DNA of 64,000 nucleotides from Actinobacteria bacterium OK074. Its GTDB lineage: Bacteria; Actinomycetota; Actinomycetes; Streptomycetales; Streptomycetaceae. The notes beneath the pieces were generated by a model, which was not told the origin of the DNA, searched no databases, and was given only the letters and a program-made list of their open reading frames with translations. Below are positions 7,706 to 17,066 of this stretch, piece by piece. The first letter of the stretch is position 1. Each line of letters begins with the position of its first letter. The stretch spans positions 1 to 64,000 of the forward strand of contig LJCV01000269.1 of NCBI GenBank assembly GCA_001298575.1. The letters run 5' to 3'. Position numbers and translations under genes: made by a program.

Positions 7706-9166
7706 GTGCACCGCAAGACGCACCGCAAGACTCTCCGCACCCCCCGGACCGCCGGTGTCCTGTCCGCCGTCGTCCTCGGCGGCCTGGTGGGCGGTGTCCC
7801 GCAGGCGGACGCCGCCGTGGACGCCGCCGGTGTCAGCTGCTCGACGAACGTCTACAAGCGGACGTTCTACAAGAACACCTCGTTCTCCGGCTCCCCGGTG
7901 AGGACCGACTGCGACAAGGCCGTCAATGAGAAGTGGTCCGGCAGCCCGGCCTCCGGCGTGCCGTCGAACAACTTCGGGGTCCGCTGGTCGGTGAAGCGCG
8001 ACTTCGGCTCCGGCGGTCCCTTCGCGTTCGCGGTCTCCGCCACCGACGGTGTCCGCGTCTATCTGGACGGCGTCCGCAAGATCGACCTGTGGAAGAACAC
8101 CGGTGACTCCGCCCGTGGCAAGAGCGTCAACCTCACCGTGCCCTCCGGCAAGCACACCCTCCGCGTCGACTACGTGAACTGGACCGGCGTCGCGAAGGTC
8201 AAGTACACGTACGCGCCCCGGACTTCGGTGACGTACGACAAGAAGAAGCCACTCGCCCCCACCGGCGTGAAGACCGCCTACAACACCACGACCCGCAGGG
8301 CGACCGTCTCCTGGTCCGCCAACAAGGAGATGGACCTGGCGGGTTACTCCCTCTACCGGCGGCCCGTCGACTCCAGCACGTGGACGAAGGTCACCACGAC
8401 CACCGCCCGCAGTCACACCGACCCCCTGGTGAACCCCGACGACCGCACGTCGTACTACTACGAGGTCCGCGCCAGGGACAAGGCGGGCAACACCTCGGCG
8501 GGCAGCAAGGACACCATCGTCCGCCCCCTGCCCGTCGTCACCTCCCTGACCGGTGCCTACGACGAGGCCACCGGCAAGGTCACCCTGAAGTGGCCCCTCA
8601 ACACCGAGCCGCACTTCGACCACTACACGGTCCTGAGCAACGACAAGGTCGACGGCCGCTGGGTCTGGGCCAAGCTCGGCACCACCAAGGGCCACACCTG
8701 GACCACCGGCCCCGTCACCGCCGACGGCGAGACCCGCCACTACCGGGTCCTCGTCACCAACGACGGCGGCACCACCACCTACAACCCGGCGTGGCTCGAC
8801 CCCGAGGCCACCAACGAACTCTGGCTCGACATCCCCGACCGCATCGGCCCCGTCTACGCCCCCTACCTGACCCTGGGCTCCTGCACGAGCGGCATCCAGG
8901 CGACCGCCACCGACGACATGCCGGCCCCGATCCGCGACTCCTACGGCCTTGAGATCGAGCGCCGCGAGACGGGCACGGACCCCTGGTCGGTCGTCCTGCA
9001 CGAGGCGTACGACCCCCGCGACGACCCCGCCACGGCCACCGTCTGCGACCCGCTGCCCGCCGACGGGCGTGCCTACGAGTACCGGGCCCGCACCTATGAC
9101 ACGGCCGGCAACTACTCGCCGTACAGCGAACTCCAGACGATGACCATGCCGGTGCCGGTGGGCTGA
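7706..9166 (+). CDS. Secreted PA14 / fibronectin type III repeat protein
   Basis: An exported protein of 486 residues from a GTG start preceded by GCGAAAGG. A basic n-region (HRKTHRKTLRTPRT) and hydrophobic core end near ADA|AV. Residues about 45-170 resemble a PA14 domain (KRTFYKNTSFSG, then VRVYLDGVRKIDLW), typically a carbohydrate-binding beta barrel. Two fibronectin-III modules follow (PTGVKTAYNTTTRRATVSWS, YYYEVRARDKAGNTS) and a further Fn3-like C-terminal region. No catalytic domain is apparent. It may be an accessory adhesin or substrate-binding protein; it follows the AbfB hydrolase by 180 bases with its own start signals. Confidence 0.75.
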   Translation: MHRKTHRKTLRTPRTAGVLSAVVLGGLVGGVPQADAAVDAAGVSCSTNVYKRTFYKNTSFSGSPVRTDCDKAVNEKWSGSPASGVPSNNFGVRWSVKRDFGSGGPFAFAVSATDGVRVYLDGVRKIDLWKNTGDSARGKSVNLTVPSGKHTLRVDYVNWTGVAKVKYTYAPRTSVTYDKKKPLAPTGVKTAYNTTTRRATVSWSANKEMDLAGYSLYRRPVDSSTWTKVTTTTARSHTDPLVNPDDRTSYYYEVRARDKAGNTSAGSKDTIVRPLPVVTSLTGAYDEATGKVTLKWPLNTEPHFDHYTVLSNDKVDGRWVWAKLGTTKGHTWTTGPVTADGETRHYRVLVTNDGGTTTYNPAWLDPEATNELWLDIPDRIGPVYAPYLTLGSCTSGIQATATDDMPAPIRDSYGLEIERRETGTDPWSVVLHEAYDPRDDPATATVCDPLPADGRAYEYRARTYDTAGNYSPYSELQTMTMPVPVG

Positions 9167-9199
9167 TCCGTACGGGGGAGCGGTACGACGGCGCCGTCG

Positions 9200-9592
9200 T
9201 CACTCATGCCGTGACTCCCATCCCCAGGTGCGCCATTCCTCGCCCATGGCTTCCCGCACGTACGGGCGGACCAGGTCGTCGGAGGTGTCCCAGTCGGGTT
9301 CCCGGGGGCGGGGCGACGGCCGGTCGGTGTGCTCGGACGGCCGCGTCGGCGCCCAACACGCCTCCTCGCTGGGGCGCAGCACAGGCCGCCCAGCCGCGCG
9401 AGCGTGCTTGAACCAGCGTCGTTCACGTGCCCTGCGCGGGGGTGGCAGAGGCAGGACGTACGGGTCCGGCTGCCGTACCGGCGCGGTGACGATGCTCGGG
9501 GGGTCCGGCACCGGGTGCGGGCGTCCGCGTCGTGCTCCGAGCATCACCAGAACGCCCGTCAGAGTGGCCAGTAACGCGATAATGTCCGCCAT
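9200..9592 (-). CDS. Small single-pass membrane protein, unknown function
   Basis: A 130-residue protein whose start is fixed by AAGGAG seven bases upstream of the ATG at 9592; in-frame codons upstream are unsupported. One N-terminal hydrophobic helix (MADIIALLATLTGVLVMLGA) is followed by a Pro/Arg-rich linker and a hydrophilic C-terminus ending WGWESRHE. The tail contains DDLVRPYVREAMGEEW, a VRPYV motif seen in small streptomycete hypotheticals encoded near XRE/DUF397 pairs. I know no function. It heads the minus-strand set of small genes opposite the XRE regulator. Confidence 0.6.
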   Translation of the reverse strand: MADIIALLATLTGVLVMLGARRGRPHPVPDPPSIVTAPVRQPDPYVLPLPPPRRARERRWFKHARAAGRPVLRPSEEACWAPTRPSEHTDRPSPRPREPDWDTSDDLVRPYVREAMGEEWRTWGWESRHE

Positions 9593-9890
9593 GTCGACAG
9601 CTCCTTGTTCAGGTTTTGGCTGTTGGCAGCGCCCGGGGCGGCGTCGCAGGCCGCACCCGGGCATCTCCGCGTAGTTGGGCATCAGGGCCCCGCCCACTTC
9701 TACGGGGGAGGAAGTGAGCGGGGCGGCTTGGGATGCGGGATACGGGCGGGGGCCGCTGAGGGCGCGGAGGGCCGACCTCATCGGCTCCGCACCGCCACCC
9801 CCGCCCGTCCCTACCGTCGGCGTAAGGCGGGAGCCGACGGCAGTTCGTGGGGCCGTTTCCGGATGAGGACGCCCCTAGGGGAAGGGCCCT

Positions 9891-10151
9891 TCAAAGGGTC
9901 GGCCCGGGCTTCAGCGAGAGGCTGAACAGGGCGGTCAGCACAACCCGGAAGCCGTCGTGGCCGATGTGCGTTCCCTGGTGTTCCTGCGCCCAGACGTGCG
10001 CGCCGTACCCGGCCCCCAACGCCTGAACGCCCTCCCGGCACGTCCGGCACTCCACCCAGCACCGGCTGGGCAAGTCCCCAAGTTTGAGTGGCCCGATGGA
10101 GTCGGTGGGGAGTCCCACTTCGTCGTCGGTGGCCGGGGGTGACGTCTTCAT
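9891..10151 (-). CDS. Small Cys/His zinc-finger-like protein (DUF7848-like)
   Basis: An 86-residue protein. WVECRTC, then WAQEHQGTHIGHDGFR, gives a Cys-x2-Cys followed by spaced His residues, a likely single zinc site. The arrangement matches a family of small streptomycete proteins, DUF7848 as I recall it, found near XRE/DUF397 regulators. The ATG at 10151 lies five bases after the stop of the next gene upstream, so the two form a pair. Its Shine-Dalgarno is weak, which suggests coupled translation. Function unknown. Confidence 0.6.
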   Translation of the reverse strand: MKTSPPATDDEVGLPTDSIGPLKLGDLPSRCWVECRTCREGVQALGAGYGAHVWAQEHQGTHIGHDGFRVVLTALFSLSLKPGPTL

Positions 10152-10156
10152 GGCCG

Positions 10157-10405
10157 TCACCGTCGCTCTTTCAGCAACACCAGGTCCTCGTGGGGGTGCC
10201 GGCCGATCATGACCGCGAGGTCCGTCGCGTGTGACGGGTCGTGTGCCGGACCGTTCGGCTCGGTGGCCTGCCGCCACAGCCGCATGTAGTCGCCGCACAC
10301 GTCACACCCCGGTACTGGTCGGGGTTCGGCGTTCCTGTTGAACGGATCCAGAAGCACGTTCTTCGTCTTCGGGCCGTCCGCCGTCGTTTGCTCCTCCACG
10401 GTCAC
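10157..10405 (-). CDS. Small zinc-ribbon-like hypothetical protein
   Basis: About 82 residues. PGCDVCGDYMRLW with a later GRHPHED gives a CxxC plus His pair typical of tiny streptomycete proteins encoded beside XRE/DUF397 pairs. Three in-frame GTG codons lie close together; the one at 10405 is chosen because GGGAGG sits seven bases upstream of it. It is divergent from the XRE gene across a 250-base AT-richer region and is followed closely by the DUF7848-like gene. Function unknown. Confidence 0.6.
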   Translation of the reverse strand: MTVEEQTTADGPKTKNVLLDPFNRNAEPRPVPGCDVCGDYMRLWRQATEPNGPAHDPSHATDLAVMIGRHPHEDLVLLKERR

Positions 10406-10546
10406 AGCCACACCTCCCAGGGCGGGTGCCGGCTCTTACGAACTCGGCATGCTGACGTGCACCAGCACACGATCACTTGCAGTGCGCGTAATGACACGCC
10501 CAGTGTGGCCTGGCTGGGCTTTAAAAGCAACAAGAAATCTGAATCG

Positions 10547-10556
10547 GCAATATTGC
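10547..10556. promoter_or_regulatory. Candidate operator in the divergent XRE promoter region
   Basis: GCAATATTGC is a perfect 10-bp palindrome in the AT-richest part of the window's left half (about 10520-10560), 100 bases upstream of the XRE start and between divergent genes. A role as binding site for the adjacent regulator is inference. Confidence 0.35.
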
Positions 10557-10655
10557 TCGCTCGAACCCTCGCTCGGGAGCACGCTGTGGAAAGCTGTTTC
10601 GCGCGCCGCTCGTCTGGCGTCAGACTTGCGGTACAGACCTACGGGAGGCGGAACG

Positions 10656-11522
10656 GTGAGTGCACCCACAGTGCGGCGGCGACGGCTCGGCGCGGAGTTG
10701 CGGCGCCTTCGAGAGGCTGCCGGGCTGAAGATGGGGGACGTCACCGAGCGCACGGGCATCCCGGCGTCCAAGGTGTCCCGGATCGAGTCCGCTCAAGTCA
10801 ACGTCAAGGCAGCCGACTTGAGTACTCTCCTGGACTGCTACGGCGTCGACGGGGCGTCCGACGCCGGTAAGCGCGAGGCGCTGCACGCACTGGCCAAGCA
10901 GGGCGGACGGCGCGGATGGTGGCAGCCGTACCGCGACATCATCAGCACTGACTACGCGGACCTGATCAGCTTGGAAGCTGAGGCGAAGAGCATGCGCTCA
11001 TTCGAGACGCTGCTCATCCCCGGCCTCCTCCAGACGGCGGCGTACGCCCGTGCCACGATCGCGGCCATCAACATGACGGACCCGCCGGAACGCGTCAACG
11101 CCCTGGCGGAGGTTCGCGTCGCACGGCAGTCGGTTCTGACGACCCGCGAAGACCCCCTAGAGTTCTGGGCGATCATCCACGAATCCGCGCTGCGTTCTGG
11201 TATCGGCAGCAGCCCACAGGTGATGCGGGACCAGCTTCAGCGCCTTCTGGATCTTCAAGAGCTTCCGAACGTCTCGATACAGGCGCTCGCGTGGGACACC
11301 GCGCCACACCCGGGGATGGCCGGTCCGTTTGCCGTCCTGTCGTTCCCGGAGTCGGCGGACCTTGACGTCGTCCTGGTTGAGAACCTGACGAGTGCCCTCT
11401 ACGTCGAAGACGCTGCGGAGGTGAGTCGGTACGGGAGCGCGTTCGAGCGGCTGAGAGCTGCCGCGCTGCCGTTCGACAAAACGGCCGACCTCATCGCTCA
11501 ACTGAAGGACAGCACCACATGA
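10656..11522 (+). CDS. XRE-family regulator with DUF5753 domain (Scr1-like)
   Basis: A 288-residue DNA-binding protein. The N-terminal helix-turn-helix (RRLREAAGLKMGDVTERTGI, ASKVSRIESAQ) is followed by the DUF5753 region (LLIPGLLQTAAYARA; RVARQSVLTT; LSFPESADLDVVLVENL). The GTG at 10656 follows GGGAGG by seven bases; the frame is open further upstream but without start signals. It overlaps the DUF397 gene by four bases (ATGA). Such pairs are abundant in Streptomyces. SCO4441/SCO4442 (Scr1/Scr2) are described as a toxin-antitoxin-like pair that stimulates antibiotic production, and several members influence development. The DUF397 partner probably modulates this regulator. Confidence 0.85.
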   Translation: MSAPTVRRRRLGAELRRLREAAGLKMGDVTERTGIPASKVSRIESAQVNVKAADLSTLLDCYGVDGASDAGKREALHALAKQGGRRGWWQPYRDIISTDYADLISLEAEAKSMRSFETLLIPGLLQTAAYARATIAAINMTDPPERVNALAEVRVARQSVLTTREDPLEFWAIIHESALRSGIGSSPQVMRDQLQRLLDLQELPNVSIQALAWDTAPHPGMAGPFAVLSFPESADLDVVLVENLTSALYVEDAAEVSRYGSAFERLRAAALPFDKTADLIAQLKDSTT

Positions 11523-11734
11523 CCAGGATCAACAACGCGGCAGCCACGGGTTTCGCGTGGGTTGCCTCTTCCTACAGCGGGGGTAACAACAACTGCGTGG
11601 AGGTGGCCCACGGCGCCATCCCCTCCGCCCTGCCCGTGCGGGACTCGAAGGCCCCCGCGGGCCCCGCGGTCGTCATGGGCGGAGCCGCGTGGGCGGCGTT
11701 CGTCGACGGCGTGAAGGCGGGTGACGTCGCCTGA
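11519..11734 (+). CDS. DUF397 small partner protein
   Basis: A 71-residue protein with the DUF397 layout: WVASSYSGGNNNCVEVAH near the N-terminus, then VRDSKAPAGPAV and AAWAAFVDGVKAG. The start overlaps the stop of the XRE gene (ATGA), so translation is coupled and the two are expected to be made together. In characterised pairs the DUF397 protein binds the XRE regulator and changes its activity. A strong terminator follows at 11751-11788, closing the two-gene operon. Confidence 0.85.
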   Translation: MTRINNAAATGFAWVASSYSGGNNNCVEVAHGAIPSALPVRDSKAPAGPAVVMGGAAWAAFVDGVKAGDVA

Positions 11735-11750
11735 CGTAGCCCGGAACGCG

Positions 11751-11788
11751 AAGAGCCCCGTCAGCGAGCTGAGCCTGACGGGGCTCTT
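11751..11788 (+). terminator. Perfect 14-bp hairpin after the XRE/DUF397 operon
   Basis: AAGAGCCCCGTCAG (11751-11764) pairs perfectly with CTGACGGGGCTCTT (11775-11788) across a 10-base loop, 17 bases after the DUF397 stop. The downstream run is only CTTCC, as usual for streptomycete intrinsic terminators without a T tract. Confidence 0.85.
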
Positions 11789-11906
11789 CCCTGCGGCTTC
11801 AGGCGGCCCGCCGGCCCCACGCCGGTCGGGACGCCAACCCAGGTCAGCCAACTCCCGCCCGGGCGACCGCTGGCCCATACCACCCATGCCATATAGCATC
11901 GGGATT

Positions 11907-11936
11907 ATGAGCGGTGAGCGGTGAGCGGTGAGCGGT
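11907..11936 (+). repeat. Heptanucleotide repeat at the toxin start
   Basis: ATGAGCGGT (11907) is followed by three further copies of GAGCGGT, so GTGAGCG words recur every 7 bases. The ATG is out of frame with the toxin: it stops at TGA after five codons. The GTG at 11921 inside the repeat is in frame. A 7-bp unit shifts the frame with each slip. Confidence 0.85.
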
Positions 11937-12307
11937 ACGCGATCGAGATCGAGCCCGAGGTGCGCCTCTGGCTGGAGAACATCCCCGCCCGCCACTATGT
12001 CGTCGCCGAGCAGAAGGTCGACCGGCTAGCCGAGAACGCCACCACGCTCGGTGAGCCCTACACTCGCCATCTTGGCGGCAAGCTCCGAGAGTTGCGCTTC
12101 GACCTTGACGGCAACGCCCAGCGCATCACCTACTGGATCGCTTCCGGCCGTCGCATCGTGCTCCTGACGGTGTTCCGCAAGACCAGGATGCGCGAAACGG
12201 CGGAGGTGGAACGCGCCCATGCCGCCCAGGCAGCCTGCGAGGCCCGCCACGAACCGGCCGCCGAACACACCGTCTACAGCCGCGACATCAAGGAGGAACC
12301 GCGATGA
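11921..12307 (+). CDS. HigB/RelE-type toxin (phage Gp49-like)
   Basis: About 128 residues with the RelE/HigB superfamily pattern: VRLWLENIP, then VDRLAENATTLGEPYTRHLGGKLRELRF, ITYWIASGRRIVLLTVFRKTRM. This corresponds to the phage-derived Gp49-like (HigB) group of ribosome-dependent mRNA interferases, with basic residues in the LRELRF and FRKTRM segments. The stop overlaps the start of the XRE antitoxin (ATGA), the usual higBA order with toxin first. The in-frame start is the GTG at 11921 within the heptamer repeat. The nearby ATG at 11907 is out of frame, so the true start or expression level may depend on repeat number. Confidence 0.8.
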   Translation: MSGERYAIEIEPEVRLWLENIPARHYVVAEQKVDRLAENATTLGEPYTRHLGGKLRELRFDLDGNAQRITYWIASGRRIVLLTVFRKTRMRETAEVERAHAAQAACEARHEPAAEHTVYSRDIKEEPR

Positions 12308-12618
12308 ACCACGCTGAGTGGAAGACCCGCCGCCACCGCGAGCTCCTGGGTGAAGCGGCCGAGGGCAATCCCGAGTACGACCGCCTCTACGAAGAGGCCG
12401 AACTGGCCCATGACCTCGGCCAGATGGTCTACGACCGGCGTACCGCTCTCGGGCTGTCCCAGACCGAACTCGCCGAGCGCTGCGGTATGAAGCAACCCCA
12501 GATCTCCCGCATCGAAGGCGGCGGCACCGTCCCCACCATCCCCCTTCTGCGACGCCTGGCCCGTGCCCTCGACGCCGATCTGACCATCAACCTCACTCCG
12601 CACGGCAACGCGGCCTGA
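12304..12618 (+). CDS. HigA-type XRE antitoxin
   Basis: A 104-residue antitoxin-like protein. An N-terminal acidic helical region (EAAEGNPEYDRLYEEAELAH) could bind the toxin, and a C-terminal helix-turn-helix carries LGLSQTELAERCGMKQPQIS and RIEGGGTVPTIPLLRRLARA. Its ATG overlaps the toxin stop, so toxin and antitoxin are translationally coupled. HigA-type proteins normally bind and repress their own promoter. An imperfect G/C stem between here and the convergent DUF5954 gene (about 12625-12675) may terminate transcription from both sides. Confidence 0.82.
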   Translation: MNHAEWKTRRHRELLGEAAEGNPEYDRLYEEAELAHDLGQMVYDRRTALGLSQTELAERCGMKQPQISRIEGGGTVPTIPLLRRLARALDADLTINLTPHGNAA

Positions 12619-12679
12619 ACGAACGCCGGGGTGCCGCCGTGGCCCGGGGTGGCTTCCCCGTCGGCGGCCCCCGGCCCCG

Positions 12680-13804
12680 TCACTTCCCCGGCTCGGGCAA
12701 CCCCCGCTTCCGCCGCCGTCGTTCCTCCTCCGCGTCCATCAGCCGCTTCAACTCCATCGTGCGCTCGTCGAGTTGGATCGGCTTGGAGTCGTAGTCCTCG
12801 TCCCACAGGCCCTGTTCCTTGAGCTGGCGGACGTGGATGTCGATGGGGGGTTCGGGGTCCCAGTCGGAGGGGCGGGGGCCCTCGGGGCCGTCGGGGCCCA
12901 CGCGGATGAGGCGTTCTACGCGGGTGACGCGGTGGCGGACGCCGTCGATCGTGGTGACGTTCGAGCGGGACTCGTCGAGGCGGTCGGCCAGGGCGGCGTA
13001 CTCCGCGCGTCTGTCCTCGTCGAGTTGGAGGGTGAAGGGGCCCATGACCCGTAGCCAGGAGGCGAGGGAGTCGCGGGCGCCCTGCGGGGTGGAGGAGCCG
13101 AGGCCGGGGTTGAACGGGCCCCATTTGCCGTTCTGCCGTAGGGAGATCATGAAGACGGCGGGCAGCAGCACCCCGCCCGGGTGCGTGACCCGGGCCCGCC
13201 GCGCCTCCGCACCGACCTCCGGCGGTGCGCCCGGGACGACGCCGACGAACTGGAACAGGTCCAGTTTCAGCAGGCCCGTCGACAGCCCCGTACCCGTGTA
13301 GGGGTCGATCACCAGGCCCTCCGTCTCCGGTCCCAGCCGGTACGCCTCGCCCACCTCCGCGGTGTCCGGGTCCGACGGGCGCGGCGGTTCGGGGCCGCCG
13401 GCGCCCATCCTGATGAACCGCGAGGCGCGCACGACCCGGAAGTGCTCGCCCCTGACGCGCACGTCGTTGACGACCTCGCGGTCCATCCGCAGCGCCGCCG
13501 CCATCCACGTACGGTGGGCCTTCTCGTCGCCCGCGTCCTTCGCGTCCTTGGCCTGCATCCGGAAGTGCGAGCCGAGCGAGTCGCGCGACCCCTGCGGGGT
13601 GTCGGTGCCGCAGCTCAGCAACTCCCAGCCCCCGGTGTCGAGTTCACGGGCGTAGAAGAACTCGGGCGAGGCCACCCCCATCAGCTCCGGATACCGTTTG
13701 GTGGCCTCCCACGCCTCCTGCTCCGCGAAAGCCGCGATCGGCCCCTCCTGCGGAGTGACGCGGATCGTCAGGTAGGCGGGAACTTCATCTCGGTAGTCGG
13801 TCAC
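12680..13804 (-). CDS. DUF5954 family protein with internal duplication
   Basis: A 374-residue cytosolic protein matching, by its DTPQGSRDSLGSHFRMQA and HFRVVRASRFIRMG segments, the actinobacterial DUF5954 family of unknown function. The two halves are homologous. CGTDTPQGSRDSLGSHFRM (about 65-83) corresponds to SSTPQGARDSLASWLRVM (about 238-255), and FRVVRASRFIRMGAGGPEPP to HRVTRVERLIRVGPDGPEGP. The C-terminus is basic (EEERRRRKRGLPEPGK). It starts with GTG and the Shine-Dalgarno is poor. It reads convergently toward the higBA pair. No enzymatic motif was recognised. Confidence 0.75.
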   Translation of the reverse strand: MTDYRDEVPAYLTIRVTPQEGPIAAFAEQEAWEATKRYPELMGVASPEFFYARELDTGGWELLSCGTDTPQGSRDSLGSHFRMQAKDAKDAGDEKAHRTWMAAALRMDREVVNDVRVRGEHFRVVRASRFIRMGAGGPEPPRPSDPDTAEVGEAYRLGPETEGLVIDPYTGTGLSTGLLKLDLFQFVGVVPGAPPEVGAEARRARVTHPGGVLLPAVFMISLRQNGKWGPFNPGLGSSTPQGARDSLASWLRVMGPFTLQLDEDRRAEYAALADRLDESRSNVTTIDGVRHRVTRVERLIRVGPDGPEGPRPSDWDPEPPIDIHVRQLKEQGLWDEDYDSKPIQLDERTMELKRLMDAEEERRRRKRGLPEPGK

Positions 13805-13970
13805 CTACCGAGCGTGCACGTAAAGCGACTGCCGGGAAAGGCGTTTCGGTGGATTCATCGGATTCGGTGAAGTGAGGGTTGTGGGGTTTGGGCGCGTTGG
13901 TCCGCTCGGCCGCCGGGTGTTGATCTCATCCATGGGTGAAATGCGCATAATCTCCACGGGGAATTCACCC
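13805..13970. promoter_or_regulatory. Divergent regulatory region with inverted repeat and candidate promoter
   Basis: Upstream of DUF5954 on the minus strand and of a candidate plus-strand RNA. GGGTGAA (13934-13940) and TTCACCC (13964-13970) form an inverted repeat that brackets CATAAT (13946-13951), a good -10-like element. A weak -35-like TTGATC is at 13920-13925, 20 bases upstream, which is longer than ideal. No protein gene fits here. Confidence 0.35.
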
Positions 13971-14098
13971 TTCTGTTCGTGGGGTATGCCTGGGGCGGGC
14001 CGTAGTCTCGGTTGAGACTTCAAGCGCCGTCGTCGGCGGAGTCCGAAGTCGACGGTGCCGTCACCTCTCCCCCCTAGTCGGTGACGGCACCGTTTTTT
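13957..14098 (+). ncRNA. Candidate small RNA ending in a strong terminator
   Basis: No plus-strand gene precedes the strong plus-strand terminator at 14052-14098. Upstream of it lie two compact hairpins: AGTCTC-GGTT-GAGACT near 14012-14027 and GCCG-TCGT-CGGC shortly after. With a possible -10 at 13946, the transcript would be about 140 nt. The terminator loop contains a CCCCCC run, reminiscent of the C-loops of actinobacterial 6C RNA, but I cannot find the second C-loop that family has. Start point approximate. Confidence 0.35.
14052..14098 (+). terminator. Intrinsic terminator with T run
   Basis: ACGGTGCCGTCACC (14052-14065) pairs perfectly with GGTGACGGCACCGT (14080-14093), followed by TTTTTT. 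The 14-bp stem plus T tract on the plus strand is the most classical intrinsic terminator in the window, yet no plus-strand gene lies directly upstream. It may also help end the minus-strand Uma2 transcript that converges here. Confidence 0.88.
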
Positions 14099-14131
14099 CC
14101 TGCCCCGATGCCCATCGCCTGCCTCGACGTC

Positions 14132-14728
14132 TTATGCGATGTCGATCTCCACCGCGTACGGCACCTTGAGGCTCAGGCGGTCGCGGTGGATGCCCGTCAG
14201 CATGTACGCGCCGGTCGCGTGGCCGCGTTCGTAGACCTCGACGACCGGGTGGGCGCCCGGGCCCGCCGTCTCGACCAGCCAGAAGTGCGGGATGCCCGCC
14301 GCCGCGTACTTGTGCGGCTTGGTGTCCCGGTCGCGGGCCTCCGAGTCCGGCGAGACCACCTCCACCGCGAGCAGCACGTCCGCCGCCGCCACGTGCGACT
14401 GCCACTTCGTGGTCAGCGCCTCCGTGCGGACGACGGTGACGTCCGGCTCGTGGCCGTTGCGCCGGTCCAGGACGACCGCCAGCTCCTGCCTGACCCGCAG
14501 GTCCGGCGGCATCGTGCGGCGCAGTCCGGCGAACAGCAGCTCCACCGCCGCCGCGTGCGCCGGGCGCTGCGCGCTGCGGAAGACCAGGCTGCCGTCGATC
14601 AGCTGGGTGTGCGGGGGCAGGTCGGGCAGCGTGAAGAGGTCGTCCACGGTGTAGCCGTCCGGCGGCGGCACCGGCCAGCGCCCCGCCACGGAGTCGGAGT
14701 CAGTGAGGTGGGTGGAGTCGGTGGTCAT
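14132..14728 (-). CDS. Uma2 family endonuclease-like protein (DUF820)
   Basis: A 198-residue PD-(D/E)xK-fold protein. The family layout is visible: LIDGSLVF near residue 45, HAAAVELLFAGLRR, then the metal-site residues in HEPDVTVVR (Asp) and LAVEVVSPDSEARDRDTKPHKY (Glu, Lys), and GIPHFWLVE. Uma2 proteins are abundant in Streptomyces and cyanobacteria; a nuclease fold is predicted but physiological roles are unclear. The ATG at 14728 follows GGGGGAGA; the in-frame extension upstream lacks start signals. It is divergent from the ABC-F gene. Confidence 0.85.
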   Translation of the reverse strand: MTTDSTHLTDSDSVAGRWPVPPPDGYTVDDLFTLPDLPPHTQLIDGSLVFRSAQRPAHAAAVELLFAGLRRTMPPDLRVRQELAVVLDRRNGHEPDVTVVRTEALTTKWQSHVAAADVLLAVEVVSPDSEARDRDTKPHKYAAAGIPHFWLVETAGPGAHPVVEVYERGHATGAYMLTGIHRDRLSLKVPYAVEIDIA

Positions 14729-14951
14729 GGGTTCTCCCCCGCGCGGGATGCCTGGGGGCGTGCCGGGGGCCGCCCGTCGGCATGGTTCGACCTGCCGCTC
14801 CACGGTAGCGCCTAGCTGTACGAAACCGGTTACCGGTCAGTTTCCGATCACCGGGGACGCGGTCGTTTCCGGCCCCGTTCGGACGGCTCCGCGGTGCCCG
14901 GCCCGGAGGGCATACGCTGGAACGCTGATCGATCCCCCTGTCAGGAGAGAA

Positions 14952-16766
<1,815 letters not shown>

Positions 16767-16780
16767 AGGGGGTCTTTGAG

Positions 16781-16860
16781 CTGCGGGCCGGTGGGGGTTG
16801 TTCGCGCCCGCGCGGCGGAGCCGCACATGTCACAGCCCCGCGCCCCTGAAAGCGCCCCTG
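16781..16860. repeat. Dispersed streptomycete intergenic element, copy 2
   Basis: CTGCGGGCCGGTGGGGGTTG followed by TTCGCGC and, after an insertion containing GCGGAGCCGCACATG, by GCCCCGCGCCCCTGAAAG. It has the same ordered words as 3079-3127. It begins about 15 bases after the ABC-F stop. GCGCCCCTGACGGGGC at the right end can form a small hairpin. Confidence 0.55.
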
Positions 16861-17066
16861 ACGGGGCACCGCTGTGGCTGAACTGTGGTTGTCCGTGGCT
16901 GTCATGTGAACGATGTCGTTCCCCCTCGTCCCAGTGGTAGAAAGAGGCCCCTGAGCACTGTCTGAAATCCACTGGTGGCGGAAAGCGAGCGTTGCCGGCG
17001 TCGTCTGACCAGCGGCGGCCGGGGCGGGGCGCGCCGCATCGGTGCAGCGAGGGGGGAAACCCGCTG

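Noticed and set aside
11907..11924. ATG at 11907 as the toxin start
   Set aside because: It is out of frame with the toxin and meets TGA after five codons; only GTGs in the repeat are in frame.
13957..14098. A confident 6C RNA call for the candidate sRNA
   Set aside because: Only one C6 loop is visible, in the terminator; the family has two C-loop hairpins. Kept as unnamed candidate sRNA.
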